A stretch of DNA of 64,000 bases from Adenophora triphylla var. japonica (lineage: Eukaryota > Streptophyta > Magnoliopsida > Asterales > Campanulaceae), in NCBI GenBank assembly GCA_022495995.1, contig JAFEMH010000341.1:186001-250000 (forward strand), written 5' to 3'. The notes under the pieces were generated by a model. That model worked only from the letters and a program-made list of their open reading frames with translations, was not told the origin of the DNA and did no database searches. Positions 10,118 through 21,853 of the stretch are shown here, one piece after another. Numbering within the stretch: the first letter of the stretch is position 1; each line of letters opens with the position of its first letter. Made by a program: the position numbers and the translations under genes.

Positions 10118-12230
10118 TTACTTGTTATGAGGGGTGAAATCTCCGAGTGTTATTGATGATACTACTCCAATCGGTTTTCCGATCATATAGTGCTTTAGCC
10201 TTTGACCGTTTACCTTGAACTCTCCTTTTGCTTCGTTCCCAATTATAATGGCTTCGTATGGATACACCTTACGAACTTGATATGGGCCCGACCATCTTGA
10301 TTTTAGCTTTCCCAAAAAAAGCTTTAAATGAGAGTTAAAAAGTAGTACCATGTCTCCTTCTTTGAAATCTCTCCTTATGTATGATATGTGCATCATGCCA
10401 TTTCTTTGTCTTTTCTTTGTATAACTTGGCACTTTCATATGCTTCATAACGGAGTTCTTCGAGCTCTTGTAATTGAAGCTTTCACTTTTCACTGGCTTTT
10501 GCTAAATCGTAGTTTAGAGCTTTAATTGCCCAATACGCCTTGTGTTCAAGCTCCACCGGTAAATGACACGGCTTTCTATACACCAAACTGAAAGGAGCTG
10601 TTCCGATGGGTGTTTTGAAAGCGGTGCGATAAGCCCACAAAGCATCGTTCAATTTTATTGACCAATCCTTTATTGAACTTATTACCGTTTTCTCCAAGAT
10701 CCACTTTATTTCCCGATTCGATACTTCCACTTGCCCGCTTGTTTGAGGATGATACCCGGTGCCCATTTTATGATGGACTCCGTACTTCTTTAATAAAGCC
10801 TCGAATTGGCGGTATGAAAAATGCGAACCACCATCACTTATGATAACTTTTGGAACCCCGAACCTTGGAAAAATTATATCTTTGAAAAGCGTCATGACGA
10901 CTTTTGAGTCGTTAGTTGTGTTGGAATAACTATTACAAATAATTGGAAATTACAGAAAACTAAATAAACCAGAAATACACAAAAGAAAAGATAAGGAAAA
11001 GGATTTGTCGTTGAATTCCGAGTCGTGTGAAATCACACTCTCCTTAAGACAAATTTCTCCCCCTCACCACGTTGTGCTTGAGTTTGTACAGAACGATTGC
11101 CTCCCAGGATGAAACGGATTGACCGGATGGTGGTTGCACAATAATACCTACGGAGAACTGAAGTCAAATGCTTGAACGTTATCACTACAAATGCAATATG
11201 CAGGAGGCCAAAGAAATAGTTGATCAATATGCAACGAGTTTAACAAACAACCCATTTAAGAAATAATACATTATTTCCTTCAAAAACACATATTTTTCCA
11301 ATAATGGGCGCCTGGACATCAGCAGCAGCTTGCCTAGGGCGCTCCGGATGATTTCAAACGTATCTGTAACTGCCAATTGATTGCTATTGATGTCAATAAA
11401 TGTATTGATTACGAAAATTAAAATCTTGTTTTAATTTTCGGGCAGTTTTGCTTCCCTTGGTTGATATAAACATGGATCAACAACAACAAGAAAAGAACAC
11501 ACAGAATTTCTAGAATCTCTCTACTATCAAACTCGTTGCATATTGATCAACTATTTCTTTGGCCTCCTGCATATTGCATTTGTGGTGATAACATCCAAGC
11601 ATTTGACTTCAGTTCGCCGGAGGTATTATTGTGCAACCACCGTCCGGTCAATCCGTTTCATCCTGGGAGGCAATCGTTCCGTACAAACTCAAGCACAATG
11701 TGGTGAGGGGGCGAAATTTGTCTTAAGGAGAGTGTGATTTCACACGACTCAGAATTCAACGACAAATCCTTTTCCTTATCTTTTCTTTTGTGTATTTATG
11801 GTTTATTTTGTTTTCTGTAATTTCCAATTATTTGTAATAGTTATTCCAACAAGTTGGAGACACTATAGCTTCCACCCATTTTGAGACATAATCCACCGCC
11901 ATTAAAATATAGTTGTTGTTGAAGGACATTGGAAATGGTCCCATGAAATCAATGCCCCATACATCAAAGATCTCAACCTCTAAAATATTATTAAGAGGCA
12001 TTTCATTTCTTCTTGAAATGTTGTCGGTTCTTTGGCAACGATCACAAGAAATAACAAAATTTCGAGAATCTTTGAAGAGTGTGGGCCAAAAGAAACCTGA
12101 TTGAAGAACCTTGGCGGCGGTTTTGGCTGTGCTCGCATGACCGCCATAAGGAGATGAATGACAATGATGAAGAATGTCATTAATCTCTTTGTTAGGTACA
12201 CACTGCCTAATGATTCAATTTGCGCAATGC
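10118..12230 (-). pseudogene. Athila integrase (F), interrupted
   Basis: The minus-strand frames show the zinc-binding region and [18 protein letters not shown] (about 12000-12090), then [11 protein letters not shown] with the first catalytic Asp (about 11935-11985). After the palindromic insertion come [10 protein letters not shown] with the second Asp, [18 protein letters not shown] with the catalytic Glu, and the chromodomain-less C-terminus to 10118. The palindrome (10919-11851) splits the protein between the first and second catalytic Asp. A frameshift near 10485-10495 breaks the C-terminal part. It is non-functional. Confidence 0.8.
10919..11851. mobile_element. Palindromic TG...CA insertion with 322-bp inverted arms
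   Basis: It lies inside the integrase of F, flanked by a perfect AGTTG duplication (10914-10918 and 11852-11856). The left arm (10919-11240) and right arm (11530-11851) are inverted copies of exactly equal length, with about a dozen mismatches. The ends are TGTTGGAATAAC and GTTATTCCAACA. The 289-bp spacer contains TTGATATAAACATGG, a TATA-like signal. Apparent ORFs in the arms (11033-11227 minus, 11543-11737 plus) are mirror images and not credible genes. The 5-bp TSD and TG/CA ends fit an LTR-integrase product. The long inverted arms fit a foldback element. Confidence 0.8.
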
Positions 12231-12239
12231 TTGAAGATG

Positions 12240-13836
12240 AGCGGATCTTCCCAAAAATAATATTTAATTTCTGATAAGAATCTCTTCTTTTGTTGATAAC
12301 TCATTTCTGGAGGAAGAATCTTATATGCTAGATGATTTACAATGTCTGAAAACCAAGGGGTTTCGACATTGCTTATAGCAAGAAATGATCATCTGGAAAT
12401 GAATCATCAATTGGAAGTTCATCATTATTGGAAATTTTCAAATTTTTGGGAAGATGGGATAGATGATCTGCGATTAAATTCTCCGTCCCCTTTTTATCAC
12501 GGATCTCTAAATCAAACTCTTGGAGAAGAAGGATCCATCTTATCAATCTTGGCTTGGCATCCTTCTTTGTTAATGAGTACCTTATCGCCGCGTGATCCGT
12601 GTATACAATTAATTACCTTTGACCCCACCAAATATGACCGAAATTTGTCTATGGCAAATACCACAGCCAACAATTCTTTTTCCGTGGTGGCATAATTCAT
12701 TTGTGCTTCATCTAGTGTTCGGCTAGAATAGTATATAGCATGAGTTTTCTTGTATTTCCGCTGCCCCAGAACTGCTCCTACCGCAAAATCAATTGCATCG
12801 CACATTATCTCGAAAGGGAGATCCCAGTCGGGTGGTTGTACGATAGGGGCGGACACCAGTGCTTCCTTTAACCTGTTAAAAGCTTCAAGACAATGGCTAT
12901 CGAACACAAATGAAGCATCTTTCATTAGTAGATTAGTTAAAGGTGTTTAGAAATCTTTGAAAAATCTTTTATAAATCGCCGATAAAAACCGGGATGACCT
13001 AAAAAGCTTCTTATTCCTTTAACATTAATAGGCGGAGGCAATTTTTCAATAATTTCGATCTTCGCCTTATCTACTTCTATCCCTTTTTCCGACACCAAGT
13101 GCCCTAATACTATCCCTTCATTGACCATAAAGTGATATTATTCCCAATTTAAAACAACATTAACTTCTTCGCAACATTGTAAAACTTTAGATAAATTTTT
13201 CAAACATTTGTCAAAAGAATAACCATAAACATAAAAGTCATCCATAAAGACTTCCATTATATTTTCTATGTAATCGGAAAAAATGGCCATTATACAACGT
13301 TGAAATGTGGAGGAAGCATTACAATGTCCGAAGGGCATTCTCTTATAAGCAAAGGTACCATAAGGACAAGTAAAAGTAGTTTTTTCTTGGTCGTCTGGAT
13401 GGATAGGAATTGGAAAAAATCCGGAATATCCATCCAAATAACAAAAATGGGAATGCTTCGCCAATCTTTCTAACATTTGGTCTATAAAGGGGAGGGGAAA
13501 ATGATCTTTTTGGGTGGCTTTATTTAATTTTTTGTAATCTATACACATACGCCAACCTGTGACAGTTCTTGTTGGGATTAATTCATCCTTATCGTTTCGA
13601 ATGACTGTCATACCTCCTTTTTTAGGGACAACTTGCACGGGGCTTACCCATTTACTATCCGAAATTGGATAAATAATGCCCGCGTCAAGCAACTTAAGGA
13701 CTTCTTTTTTAACTACTTACTTCATGTTAGGATTTAGCCTTCTTTGATGCTCAATGGAAGGTTTATGATCTTCCTCTAAATCAATCCTATGCATGCAAAG
13801 TTTAGGATGAATTCCTTTTAAATCATCTATTGTATA
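12240..13836 (-). pseudogene. Athila reverse transcriptase-RNase H (F)
   Basis: Going down the minus strand: a conserved RT start (LLDAGIIYPISDSKWVSP), WRMCIDYKKLNKATQKDHFP, the catalytic box MEVFMDDFYVYG at about 13240-13275 (Athila uses FMDD), GHLVSEKGIEVDKAKIE, then RNase H with IYYSSRTLDEAQMNYATTEK at 12690-12760. Stops or shifts occur near 13720, 13138, 12936 and 12600. The length before mutation fits a normal RT-RH. Confidence 0.82.
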
Positions 13837-14793
13837 TCATATGGTTTTTTGGTGCAACCTAAGATCTTTTAATAATTTTTCAACTTCAAGAGGGCCTAGT
13901 TTAGCATTTATAATCACGGGATAAGTAGAGTTTGGTCCCAGAAATTCATACCTTAGATTCGAAGGAAGAGGTTTCAACTCAACTTGAGGTGCCTCAATTA
14001 CCTCTTTTTCCTCTTTGTTGGATGGCTTCGCCTTAGTCTCCAACTCTTCAAATTTAGTGTCGCCACTAAACTTTGCTACATGATTAGTATCTAAAAGTAT
14101 AGTATAATTTGCAATTTCATCATCATCATTATCATGCAACGTTCTCTTCCAATCTATAAGACTTTTCTCTAGCGGGTCCTTAGATTGGGGACTTTCTAAC
14201 TCCTTGCTAATAGATTCTAACACGTTAATGTTCAAGCAAGGGTTCTCAAGATTAGGACTTTTCATAAATTTAGACAAGTTAAATTCCACTTTATCATTCC
14301 CTACATTCAAAGAAAGGTTACCATTTTTAACGTCTATAATTGCCCCTGCGGCGGCAAGAAATGGTCTACCTAGAATTATAGGAATATGGTTGTCCTCTTC
14401 CATCTCAAGAACTACGAAATCAACCAGGATGATCAATTTCCCAATTTGGCAAGGGACATCTTCCATAATACCCACCGAATATTTAATGGAACGGTCCGTC
14501 AACTGCAGAGATATAGTGGTAGGTTTTAATTCACCCACACCAATTCTCTTACTAACAGAAAGTGGAATGAGGCTTACGCTAGCTCCGAGGTCTAACATGG
14601 CATTGTCTACATCAAATTTACCTATGTTGCAAGGAATAGAGAAAGTGTCGGGATCTTTTAATTTAGGAGGTAATTTTCTTTGTAAAATGGCACTTACCTC
14701 ATCCGTTAATGCAACAGTCTCATACTCCTCTAGCTTCCTTTTGTTAGAAATGATATCTTTTAAAAATTTAGCATAAGAAGGCATTTGTTGCAA
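13837..14793 (-). pseudogene. Athila aspartic protease region (F)
   Basis: This open frame of ~318 codons contains QMPSYAKFLKDI, the active-site segment MLDLGASVSLIPLSV at about 14555-14600, and PIILGRPFLAAAGAIIDV. That is the DLGAS-type retropepsin of Athila elements. It is followed by an acidic linker leading to RT. The open frame is intact locally but is cut off from gag and RT by upstream and downstream lesions. Confidence 0.82.
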
Positions 14794-16347
14794 AGCGTCG
14801 GTAAAAGGTACATTGATGTAAATAGATTTTAAAACTTCTTAAAATTTTGCAAATTGTTTATCGAGCTTCGCCTTTACCAACCTTTGAGGGTAAGGTATTG
14901 GCGGATCAAAATTTCTAGTTATTTTAGGGGATTATGTCCCCTTTTCGACTTCATTATTAGCCTCAACCATAGGTGGGTTTTGACTAATATCTTCCTCTAT
15001 GGGATTGCTATTTTCCTTAGGAGGACAATCAACAAGCTCTTTCCCGCATCTAGTTACTACTGCCTTAGCATGTTCATTAAGCATTTTGTTGGGCGGCTAG
15101 ATTATCAAACCTAGCATTTAATAACTTAAAACATCCCTAAACTCATTATTAGTTTTCTCTTTATCGTCTTTACTTTTAACAATAAAGTCCATCAAAAGAT
15201 CTAATTTGGATTTAGGGGGAAAAACATTTGAAGCAGTATTGAAATTTCCTAATGTGAATCCTGGATTTTGTGTGGATGGTTGCGGATTTAGAACGTTGTT
15301 ATTCTTGTTGGAGAAGTTGGGGTGATTCCTCCATTCGGGATTGTATGTATTAGAATACATCCCCCTTTCTGTCCAAAAGAATTTACAAAGTTCATTTGAT
15401 CACTAGAACTAGTGTCAAACATTTCAAAACTATCTGTACTATGTGAGTTAGACCCACATAGTTCACACAAAATATTTATATTTGCCACGGGATTGACATT
15501 AAGATTCTCAAATTTCTTTAAAATCATGTCAACCTTAGAAGAGAGAAGAGTAACTTTAGCAGGCGTACCTTGCTGTTACTCCCTCTCGTTTGACCACTGA
15601 TAGTGATTCAATGCAATATTTTCAATGAGGTCGTATGCCTCATCGACTCCTTTGTTCATCAATGCTCCTCCTGCAGCGGCATCAATGGTCTCTCTTGTCT
15701 TTAATATGAGACCGTTGTAGAAGGTGTGAAAAATTAACCACTTTTCGAGCCCGTGGTGGGGGCACATTCTAAGAAGTTCCTTGAACCGCTCCCATGCGTC
15801 GTACAAAGTCTCACTTCTCGTTTGACAAAAGTTAGTGATATTCGTGCGAATTTGGGCTGTTTTGCTCGGTGGGAAGAAACGTCCAAGGAATGCTTCTTGA
15901 ACTTGGTCCCACGTTGTTAGTGAGTTTTGAGGGACCAAGTTCAACCATTGTTTCTCTTTATCCTTAAGAGAGAAAGAAAAAAGGCGCATCCTTATTGCTT
16001 CCGGTGTAACATTCTGGATACGAGTGGTGTCACAGTATTCCAAGAATATTTGGATGTGGAGATGAGGATCTTCGAAAGCAGTGCCGGTGTATTGGTTGTT
16101 CATAACCATATACAAAAGCTGCGGCTTAATCTCAAAGTTGGCCGCGTCGGCATTCGGCACAACAATGGGGGATGATCTATTTCCCGGGGTACTTGGATTT
16201 ACAAAGTCTCGTAGGGTCCTAGCAGGTGTTTGTGGCTCTCCTTCCTCCATATGCTTATTTAATCTCCTTGAGTTTTCTTAATCTCTCGTGAAAGTTTCGT
16301 TCGGGTTTCGGATCAAAATTTTCAAAGAAGATCCGAGCCCGTTTCAT
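14794..16347 (-). pseudogene. Athila gag (F)
   Basis: The ATG is at 16345-16347, only 7 nt from the boundary of element B, so B separated gag from its leader. The capsid region (15576-16250) has FEDPHLHIQIFLEYCDT, WLNLVPQNSLTTWDQVQEAF and NFCQTRSETLYDAWERFKEL, the Retrotrans_gag signature. Downstream are a knuckle CELCGSNSHSTDSF whose last Cys is replaced by Phe, and NTYNPEWRNHPNFS. Lesions: an early stop near 16260, a frameshift at about 15361-15366 also present in element E, and a stop near 14930. Confidence 0.82.
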
Positions 16348-16349
16348 AC

Positions 16350-16354
16350 ACTAT
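16350..16354. other. Target-site duplication ACTAT, left flank of B
   Basis: The same 5 bases follow the right LTR at 34736-34740. This fixes both ends of element B and shows insertion into the 5' leader of Athila F. Confidence 0.92.
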
Positions 16355-17024
16355 TGTGAATGTGTGCCCAAATTTTTGGATTCACGCGAGTTTGAAGACA
16401 TCCGGTTTAATTTGAAAAACGGAGTCGCCACGCCATTTTGATTTCCTCAAAACTTTGAAAAAAAGGTTTTTATGGGTTCGGAGGTTAAGTTACCCCTTGG
16501 GAAGAACGGATCGTCGTTCACCCAAGGTGCCTTGCCGTAGCAAGTCTCCCTAGATTCCATTTATCGTGCTTGCTTGCGTGCTTTCTTGTGTGCATGTGTT
16601 TGAATAAAAGGGGTGAGAATGTCCCAAGTTGTCTTCCGGACGTACAAACCATTTATTGGTTGTCGCTCGGGATTTCTTGGATTTTATGTATTCGGGATTT
16701 TGATCCCGTCCTCATCTTGGACTTGTGATCATCGCTTTTTAACCTCGGGACTTGCGTGATCGAGAGAAGGACTCCCTTTTATAGTCCAAAATGAGGTTCT
16801 TTAGAAAAGGAGTGACCTTAGCCCATCAATCCTACACCTTAAGACGATTGAGCTTATATAGATGCTTCATGCTCGTCTTAAGTGATAATCGGAGATATCG
16901 GGTTCAAGGTTATCTCTTTCTAAAGAAATTATGGCACCTTTTATGGAAGAAACGATGTGAAGATAGGATCTTTACACCGGTCTGTTCCAAGGTTGCTAAT
17001 GGGGACATGGGAGAATGCATGTAA

Positions 17025-17460
17025 AAATGACATTTTTAGTGAAAAGATGACATTTTTGGTTTGCAAAGGATGCTTTTGATTGCAAATGATGCTTTTTGAT
17101 GTAAAAAGTGATCTTTATGCAAAGGATGCATTTTTATGAAGAAAAGTGGGATTTAATATGCAAAGGATGCACAAAGATTGCATTTTGAAAGCAAGGGATG
17201 CTAAGTTCATGCAAAGAGATGATTTTTAATGCAAAGGATGCATGTAAATGGGTTTTAGGTGCAAAGGATGCCCCTTTATTATAAAGACATGATTTTTATG
17301 TGCAAAAGATACATTTTTGATGTAAAATGGGGGGTTTTTAGGTACAAAGGATGCACCTTTAACATAAAGATTACATTTTTTATGAGCAAAGGATGCTAAA
17401 TATCATATTTTTATGAGCAAATGATGCCTATTTCATGCAAAGGATGCAAAAGGGGGAGGG
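17025..17460. repeat. ATGCAAAGGATGCA-type short repeats in the LTR
   Basis: More than a dozen degenerate copies of a ~20-35 bp word built on (T)GCAAAGGATGC and ATTTTTATG. Homologous blocks lie at 33675-34110 (right LTR of B) and 48780-49220 (LTR of C). The copies differ slightly in number and spacing between LTRs. Confidence 0.8.
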
Positions 17461-17772
17461 GGATATGATAAAGATAGGATCTTTAATGATAAATGTCAAG
17501 TCCCAAGCAAGATAATGACAATATATGAATGCAATGAGCAATTAAATCATATAGACAAACATTATACAAGGTAAGGGAGTGAGAGGTTACCAATGGTGGT
17601 TGCCTCTTCTTCTTGGGGTTTTGCCTAGCGGTAGGACCAACTTTTGGAGGCTTCAAGGAGGAGGGGGGTGGCTTCTTGGCACCTTCAACTTCCTGATATT
17701 CGTGGAGTATTTGGAGAGTGTTTTTATGCTGGTATTGCTCTGATTGTGTGTAAAATGGGTAGAGGAGGGCTC

Positions 17773-17845
17773 TATTTATAGGCAGTCTGGATAAGGCTAA
17801 TGAAGCCGTGCGGCCAGAGGTCCTTGGCTAATGCAGTCGTGCGGC
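17773..17845 (-). promoter_or_regulatory. U3 promoter of B: TATA plus GC-motif pair
   Basis: TATAAATA (minus strand) is at 17773-17780. Two GCCGTGCGGC-type 10-mers (17805-17814 and 17836-17845) lie 25-65 bp upstream in transcription direction. The same layout occurs at 34424-34500 in the 5' LTR, which would drive the genomic RNA, and at 49553-49625 in C. Confidence 0.65.
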
Positions 17846-18084
17846 ATTATCCACAATGACTCAGCATGTTTCTAGAATCATGCAAGGTGGCAATTCTAGA
17901 AGCTTTTTGTAATTAAGAAAAACGTGTTTCTTAATTACTAAGCATTCCCTTCAGCCCTTAAGAGGTTTGGAACAGTTCCGAAATTGTTCCGGAACTCTAG
18001 GAAAGTCTGGGGAATTACCGGGAAATTTACCGGAATTGCCGGGAAAATTAACCGGAAGGCATGAGCCAGATTTGGGTACTTACA

Positions 18085-18100
18085 GAAGCCCCTCGGCAAC
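18085..18100 (-). promoter_or_regulatory. Probable polypurine tract next to 3' LTR of B
   Basis: The minus strand reads CGAGGGGCTTC just before the 3' LTR. The same segment abuts the LTRs of C (49864) and D (45288). That conservation supports a priming role, although the purine run is short and interrupted. Confidence 0.5.
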
Positions 18101-18628
18101 ATCACTTGCAGGGCGAGTGGGGTTGTCGATAGAAAAGGATCCGATCTGGCGAATGCCGAGACGGATTAGGATGACCAAGGTGGTCGAGTGGCTGAACCTC
18201 TGGAAGGCTACCTACGTATCCCGAGTGGGAATCAAGCCAGGCCGTAGTTCTGAAAAGATCCGCTGAGGAATAGAGAAGAGAAAACTGGTCTCTTGTTGGG
18301 GAAATAACAGAGAGAATGACCTAGGAGGTCAAGCAATTGATCCTACTGGGGATATGCTAGAAGTGATCGAGGTGGTCAGATGTCAAGACCTCTATGAGGG
18401 GCTATTTCATCACTGAGGAGTGACGAAGGAACAGGGTGACCAAAGTGGTCGGATGGCTGGACCTTTTATGAAAGGCTACCTACGTATCCCGGAGGAATCA
18501 AGCCTTGGTCGTAGTTCAAGCATCACTAGATAGTTAGGAACGATGTCTAGGATCCTTGAGGTTTTGACAATTAATGGAGGTTGTCACCTGATTGACAATT
18601 AATGGAGGTTGTCACCTGATTGAACTAA

Positions 18629-18872
18629 AGCTTACGTCACTATCGAGTGGATAGAGGTAGCTAAAGTTTGAAGAACTTGAGCATACTTCACTATCTGTGA
18701 TAGAGGTAGCTAAAGTTAGGAGAACTTGAGCATACTTCACTATCTGTGATAGAGGTAGCTAAAGTTAGGAGAACTTGAGCATACTTCACTATTCGTGATA
18801 GAGGTAGCTAAAGTTAGAAGAACTTGAGCATACTTCACTATCTGTGATAGAGGTAGCTTAAGCTAGGAGTTC
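18629..18872. repeat. Hairpin minisatellite in 3' region of B (~4-5 units)
   Basis: The units are ~57-60 bp, of the form GAACTTGAGCATACTTCACTATC-loop-GATAGAGGTAGC. Each unit holds a small CTATC/GATAG hairpin. It sits between the 3' LTR and the PMD gene. Larger related arrays are in C (50409-50797) and D (45775-46766). Confidence 0.85.
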
Positions 18873-19071
18873 TGACAATTCGGAGGTTGTCACCTAGCGT
18901 CATTCCGTTATAACGGAAGTAACGGAGGCGACTGGGGAAGAAAGCTTATTTGCTTAGGAGATAAGGGATATCTTTTGAAAACGACGTTATCTTAGTTAAA
19001 AGATAACGGGAATTACATGCCCAAGTGGAAAGTCCAGGGGCAAAAAGGTAAATTTTGCTCAGAGCGAAAGA

Positions 19072-19145
19072 GGCCGCCCGGCATGAGAGGGAGGCAAAAG
19101 AGGCCGTACGGCCAGAAGCCTGATTTTTCCAGATTATTTAAAACA
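19072..19145 (+). promoter_or_regulatory. Candidate internal promoter of the PMD gene
   Basis: A pair of GC motifs (GGCCGCCCGGC at 19072-19082 and GGCCGTACGGCC at 19102-19113) is followed by TATTTAAAA at about 19136-19144, then 115 bp to the ATG at 19259. It mirrors the motif-pair-plus-TATA layout of the LTR promoter. C has the same at 51001-51075. No experimental support. Confidence 0.4.
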
Positions 19146-19258
19146 GAATTCGAACGGGGACTGGGCATTATTGCCGCCCAAGACTGCCGAGGAAGAGAGA
19201 GAGGAGGGAGAAAATTTTTCCAAAATTCTTCAATTCCCTTTGCCTCTACTGATTTAGG

Positions 19259-21853
19259 ATGGATCCGGAGGGGAATCCAATGCCAAGGCAAGCTAGAAGG
19301 AACATCTCCGCGACTGCGAGAAGGAGGAGGAAGGAACTCGTCCGTACGGAGAGGAGGTATGACTTCCTTACACCTCCATCGGAGCTCTATCCGGGTAGAA
19401 GGGAGCACAAATCGACAAACCCTCAATCGGTTGGGGTAAGCATTCTTAGTTTGCTCAATTCCGTCGATTTTGATTGAATTTTGATTGGTTTAGGGCTTGA
19501 CCCAAGCTTTAGGAATTTCTCGAATTTTCCTAGGATTTTTGACGATGATTTTGAAATCTTAATGATTAACCTGTGAGGCTAAGGAGATGAAAGAACATGC
19601 ATGTGCAATTTATTTGACAAAATAATGAGAATGACCCACTTTTTTTCGAAAATAAAAAGTAAGAAGGATAATTGTCTAAGAGGTGACGGAGTTCTTGCAT
19701 GTGCTAGAACTTGGTCATAGATGAGAAAACGGGATTTTGGACGATGAAAAGGATTCATGCATGCCATTTTTTGAAAAAAAAATTAATGCTTATGTGCAAA
19801 TAATTTTGAAAATTGTGATTTTGTGCTTAGGAAAGCAATGTGCTTGACACAATGTGAAAGACACGTTTTCGATGCAAAGGATGCTAGAAAATTTTCATGA
19901 ATGCTTTTCTTTTGAAAATATGTGCACTTTTGAATATATGCATGCTTTTTTTTTTTGGAAAAGACTGACACATTTCTTTTGCTGTGCTTGTCTACAGGAG
20001 AACAAGTCTAGGGGATCTTCTGAGATTGCAGTGAGGCTGTGGGAGAGGATGCCCGATTTCGAGAAGAATGGGGCGAACCCTAAGCAGCTGGTGAGGGCTA
20101 CCGGCTTGGATTTGTTTATTGAGGCCATCGGCAGAGGTATTCACATTACCTCGAAGCGCAAGGGCTTGGTCCAGGCCCTATCTGAGTTCTGGTGGGACAC
20201 CACCCACAATTTTCATCTTAGCTGGGGGGAGCTGACGGTGACTCCAGCCGATTTCACTGCTATCACTGGCTTACAGTTCACCGGGAGGCCTGTGACCTGG
20301 AGGGATCATATCACTGCTGAGGAATTTAGAGCTTTGGTTGGGTTTTGAGCTGATTCCCAAGGGGCTCGGAATGGAGACGAGGAACGTCGAGGTGGCAGTC
20401 CAGAACTGCATGCGGGACTTTGCTGCTAGTGAGGTGACTGCCCACCAGCTTGATAGAGCCTTTGTGTGGTTGATGCTGTCAGTCACCATTTTTGCCAATT
20501 CTGGGACTCTGGCTATGACTTGCCTCCTCGACTCTCTTGAGGATGTTGATGGGATTGGGACGGTCTCATGGGGTGAAGCCGGATTGGCGGAGCTATACTT
20601 CTCCCTGGATCTGTACAGCCGGAATAAGGCTGCCTCCATGGATTGTTTCTCCTTTGCTCTTGAGGTAGCATCACCTTCTTTTTTCTTTCCCTTTTCTGTC
20701 TTGAGACTTTTATGAAAGAAAAATGACCCTTTTGATGTTTTGAACATGCAGGTCTGGTTTTGTGAGGTGATCGGGTTCTTTCCGTGGAACCAACAGAGCG
20801 ATGTCACCATCTTTCCCGCTATGATCCGCTGGAGGGGAGATGCGAGGGATAAGTTCACCGGGAAGACCCGGATCACCTTTGATTACAAGATGGTGAGGCC
20901 AGTTATCAACAAGGATGGGCACGATGGAGTGGACTTCTACCCGTGGGGCAGGTATCCAGAGATTCTGCTAGGAGAGGCCGTGGAGGCGACGAGGCAGAGG
21001 AGATGGTTGACTGGGCTGACATGTGATGTCATCTATCTGGGGGATCGATTTTCTAGGCAGCATGGCCATGTCCCTCCATTGGACGCCATTACTCCTCAGG
21101 ATCCTCCAAAGACGGATGCCGGCCTAGAGATTGGTCGGAGGACGACATTGCTAGATATCAGGCAGGCGTGGCCGCCGAGGAGTATTTTGATCTGGATACC
21201 CCATATGCTATGTTTGTGGAGTAGCGACTGAGGACGCCACAGAAGCTAGTGAAGCTGGCGGTCACTCAGGGATATGGGGAGGCTGAGCCTTCTGACCCGT
21301 CGATCCCTCCTGCCCATCTTTCATATGTGGTCCACGGAGTACCCAGGAGGTTGAGGATACCTGTCCCCGATACGAGGGAGCCCCAGTATACCTTGCCGCC
21401 GGACAGCACTGTAAGTACACTTTAGGGTCTTTTCCCTTTTTCAGATTTCTTTGCTTTTTGCAATTCTGAGATTTCCTGAGATTTTCTTCTCTTTTTTCTC
21501 AGGTTCCAGCTCGCACTTACGACAGGTTGGTCAGGCAGAATAGGGGCTGGAAAGATGTGTGTCAGTCCCTTCTGAGGAAGCTAGCCTGTACTTCAAAGGC
21601 AGCATCGAACGTGCAGGAGCCAGTGCGCAAAAGGAGGCATGTCGGGGGCACAGCATCCACCTCATCAGCTTCGGAGTACTCTTCTAGCGCCATGCCTCGG
21701 GGACGAGGACCCAATGCTGACATCTTGGAGCAGCTGGCTGAGTACGAGCACGATAATGTCCACCTTTCAGATGTGAGTGACACGGAGGACTTGATGAGAG
21801 AGGCAAGCGTCTATGAGCTGAGTAGCAATGAAGAGGAAGGATCGGAGGCCTAG
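19259..21853 (+). pseudogene. Antisense plant mobile domain (PMD) gene of element B, four exons
   Basis: The inferred exons are 19259-19435, 19998-20664, 20752-21410 and 21503-21853. All introns have GT...AG borders (GTAAGC, GTAGCA and GTAAGT donors; CTACAG, ATGCAG and TCTCAG acceptors) and line up with those of C, giving ~620 residues. Exon 1 is very basic (RQARRNISATARRRRKE). Exon 2 carries the PMD core: FWWDTTHNFHLSWGE, TVTPADFTAITGLQFTG. Exon 4 has KRRH and an acidic tail. PMD proteins include Arabidopsis MAIN/MAIL1, which act in silencing, and are also found in transposons. Lesions private to B: one extra T at about 20342-20345, a small indel near 21105-21125, and an in-frame TAG near 21225. 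The strand is opposite to gag-pol. The source copy was probably intact. Confidence 0.78.

Larger units (their letters stand above)
16355..18084 (-). repeat. 3' LTR of element B
   Basis: It starts TGTGAATGTGTGCCC and ends GGGTACTTACA. A degenerate repeat of GCAAAGGATGCATTTTT-like words fills 17025-17460. On the minus strand this is downstream of the TATA box and therefore transcribed. Confidence 0.93.

Noticed and set aside
11033..11737. Two mirror-image ORFs of 64 codons in the inverted arms
   Set aside because: They are the same sequence in opposite orientation inside a palindrome, with no known motif. They are by-products of the repeat.
19013..19426. 137-codon minus-strand ORF opposite PMD exon 1
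   Set aside because: It is a shadow of the GC-rich exon and upstream region, with no independent conservation between B and C.
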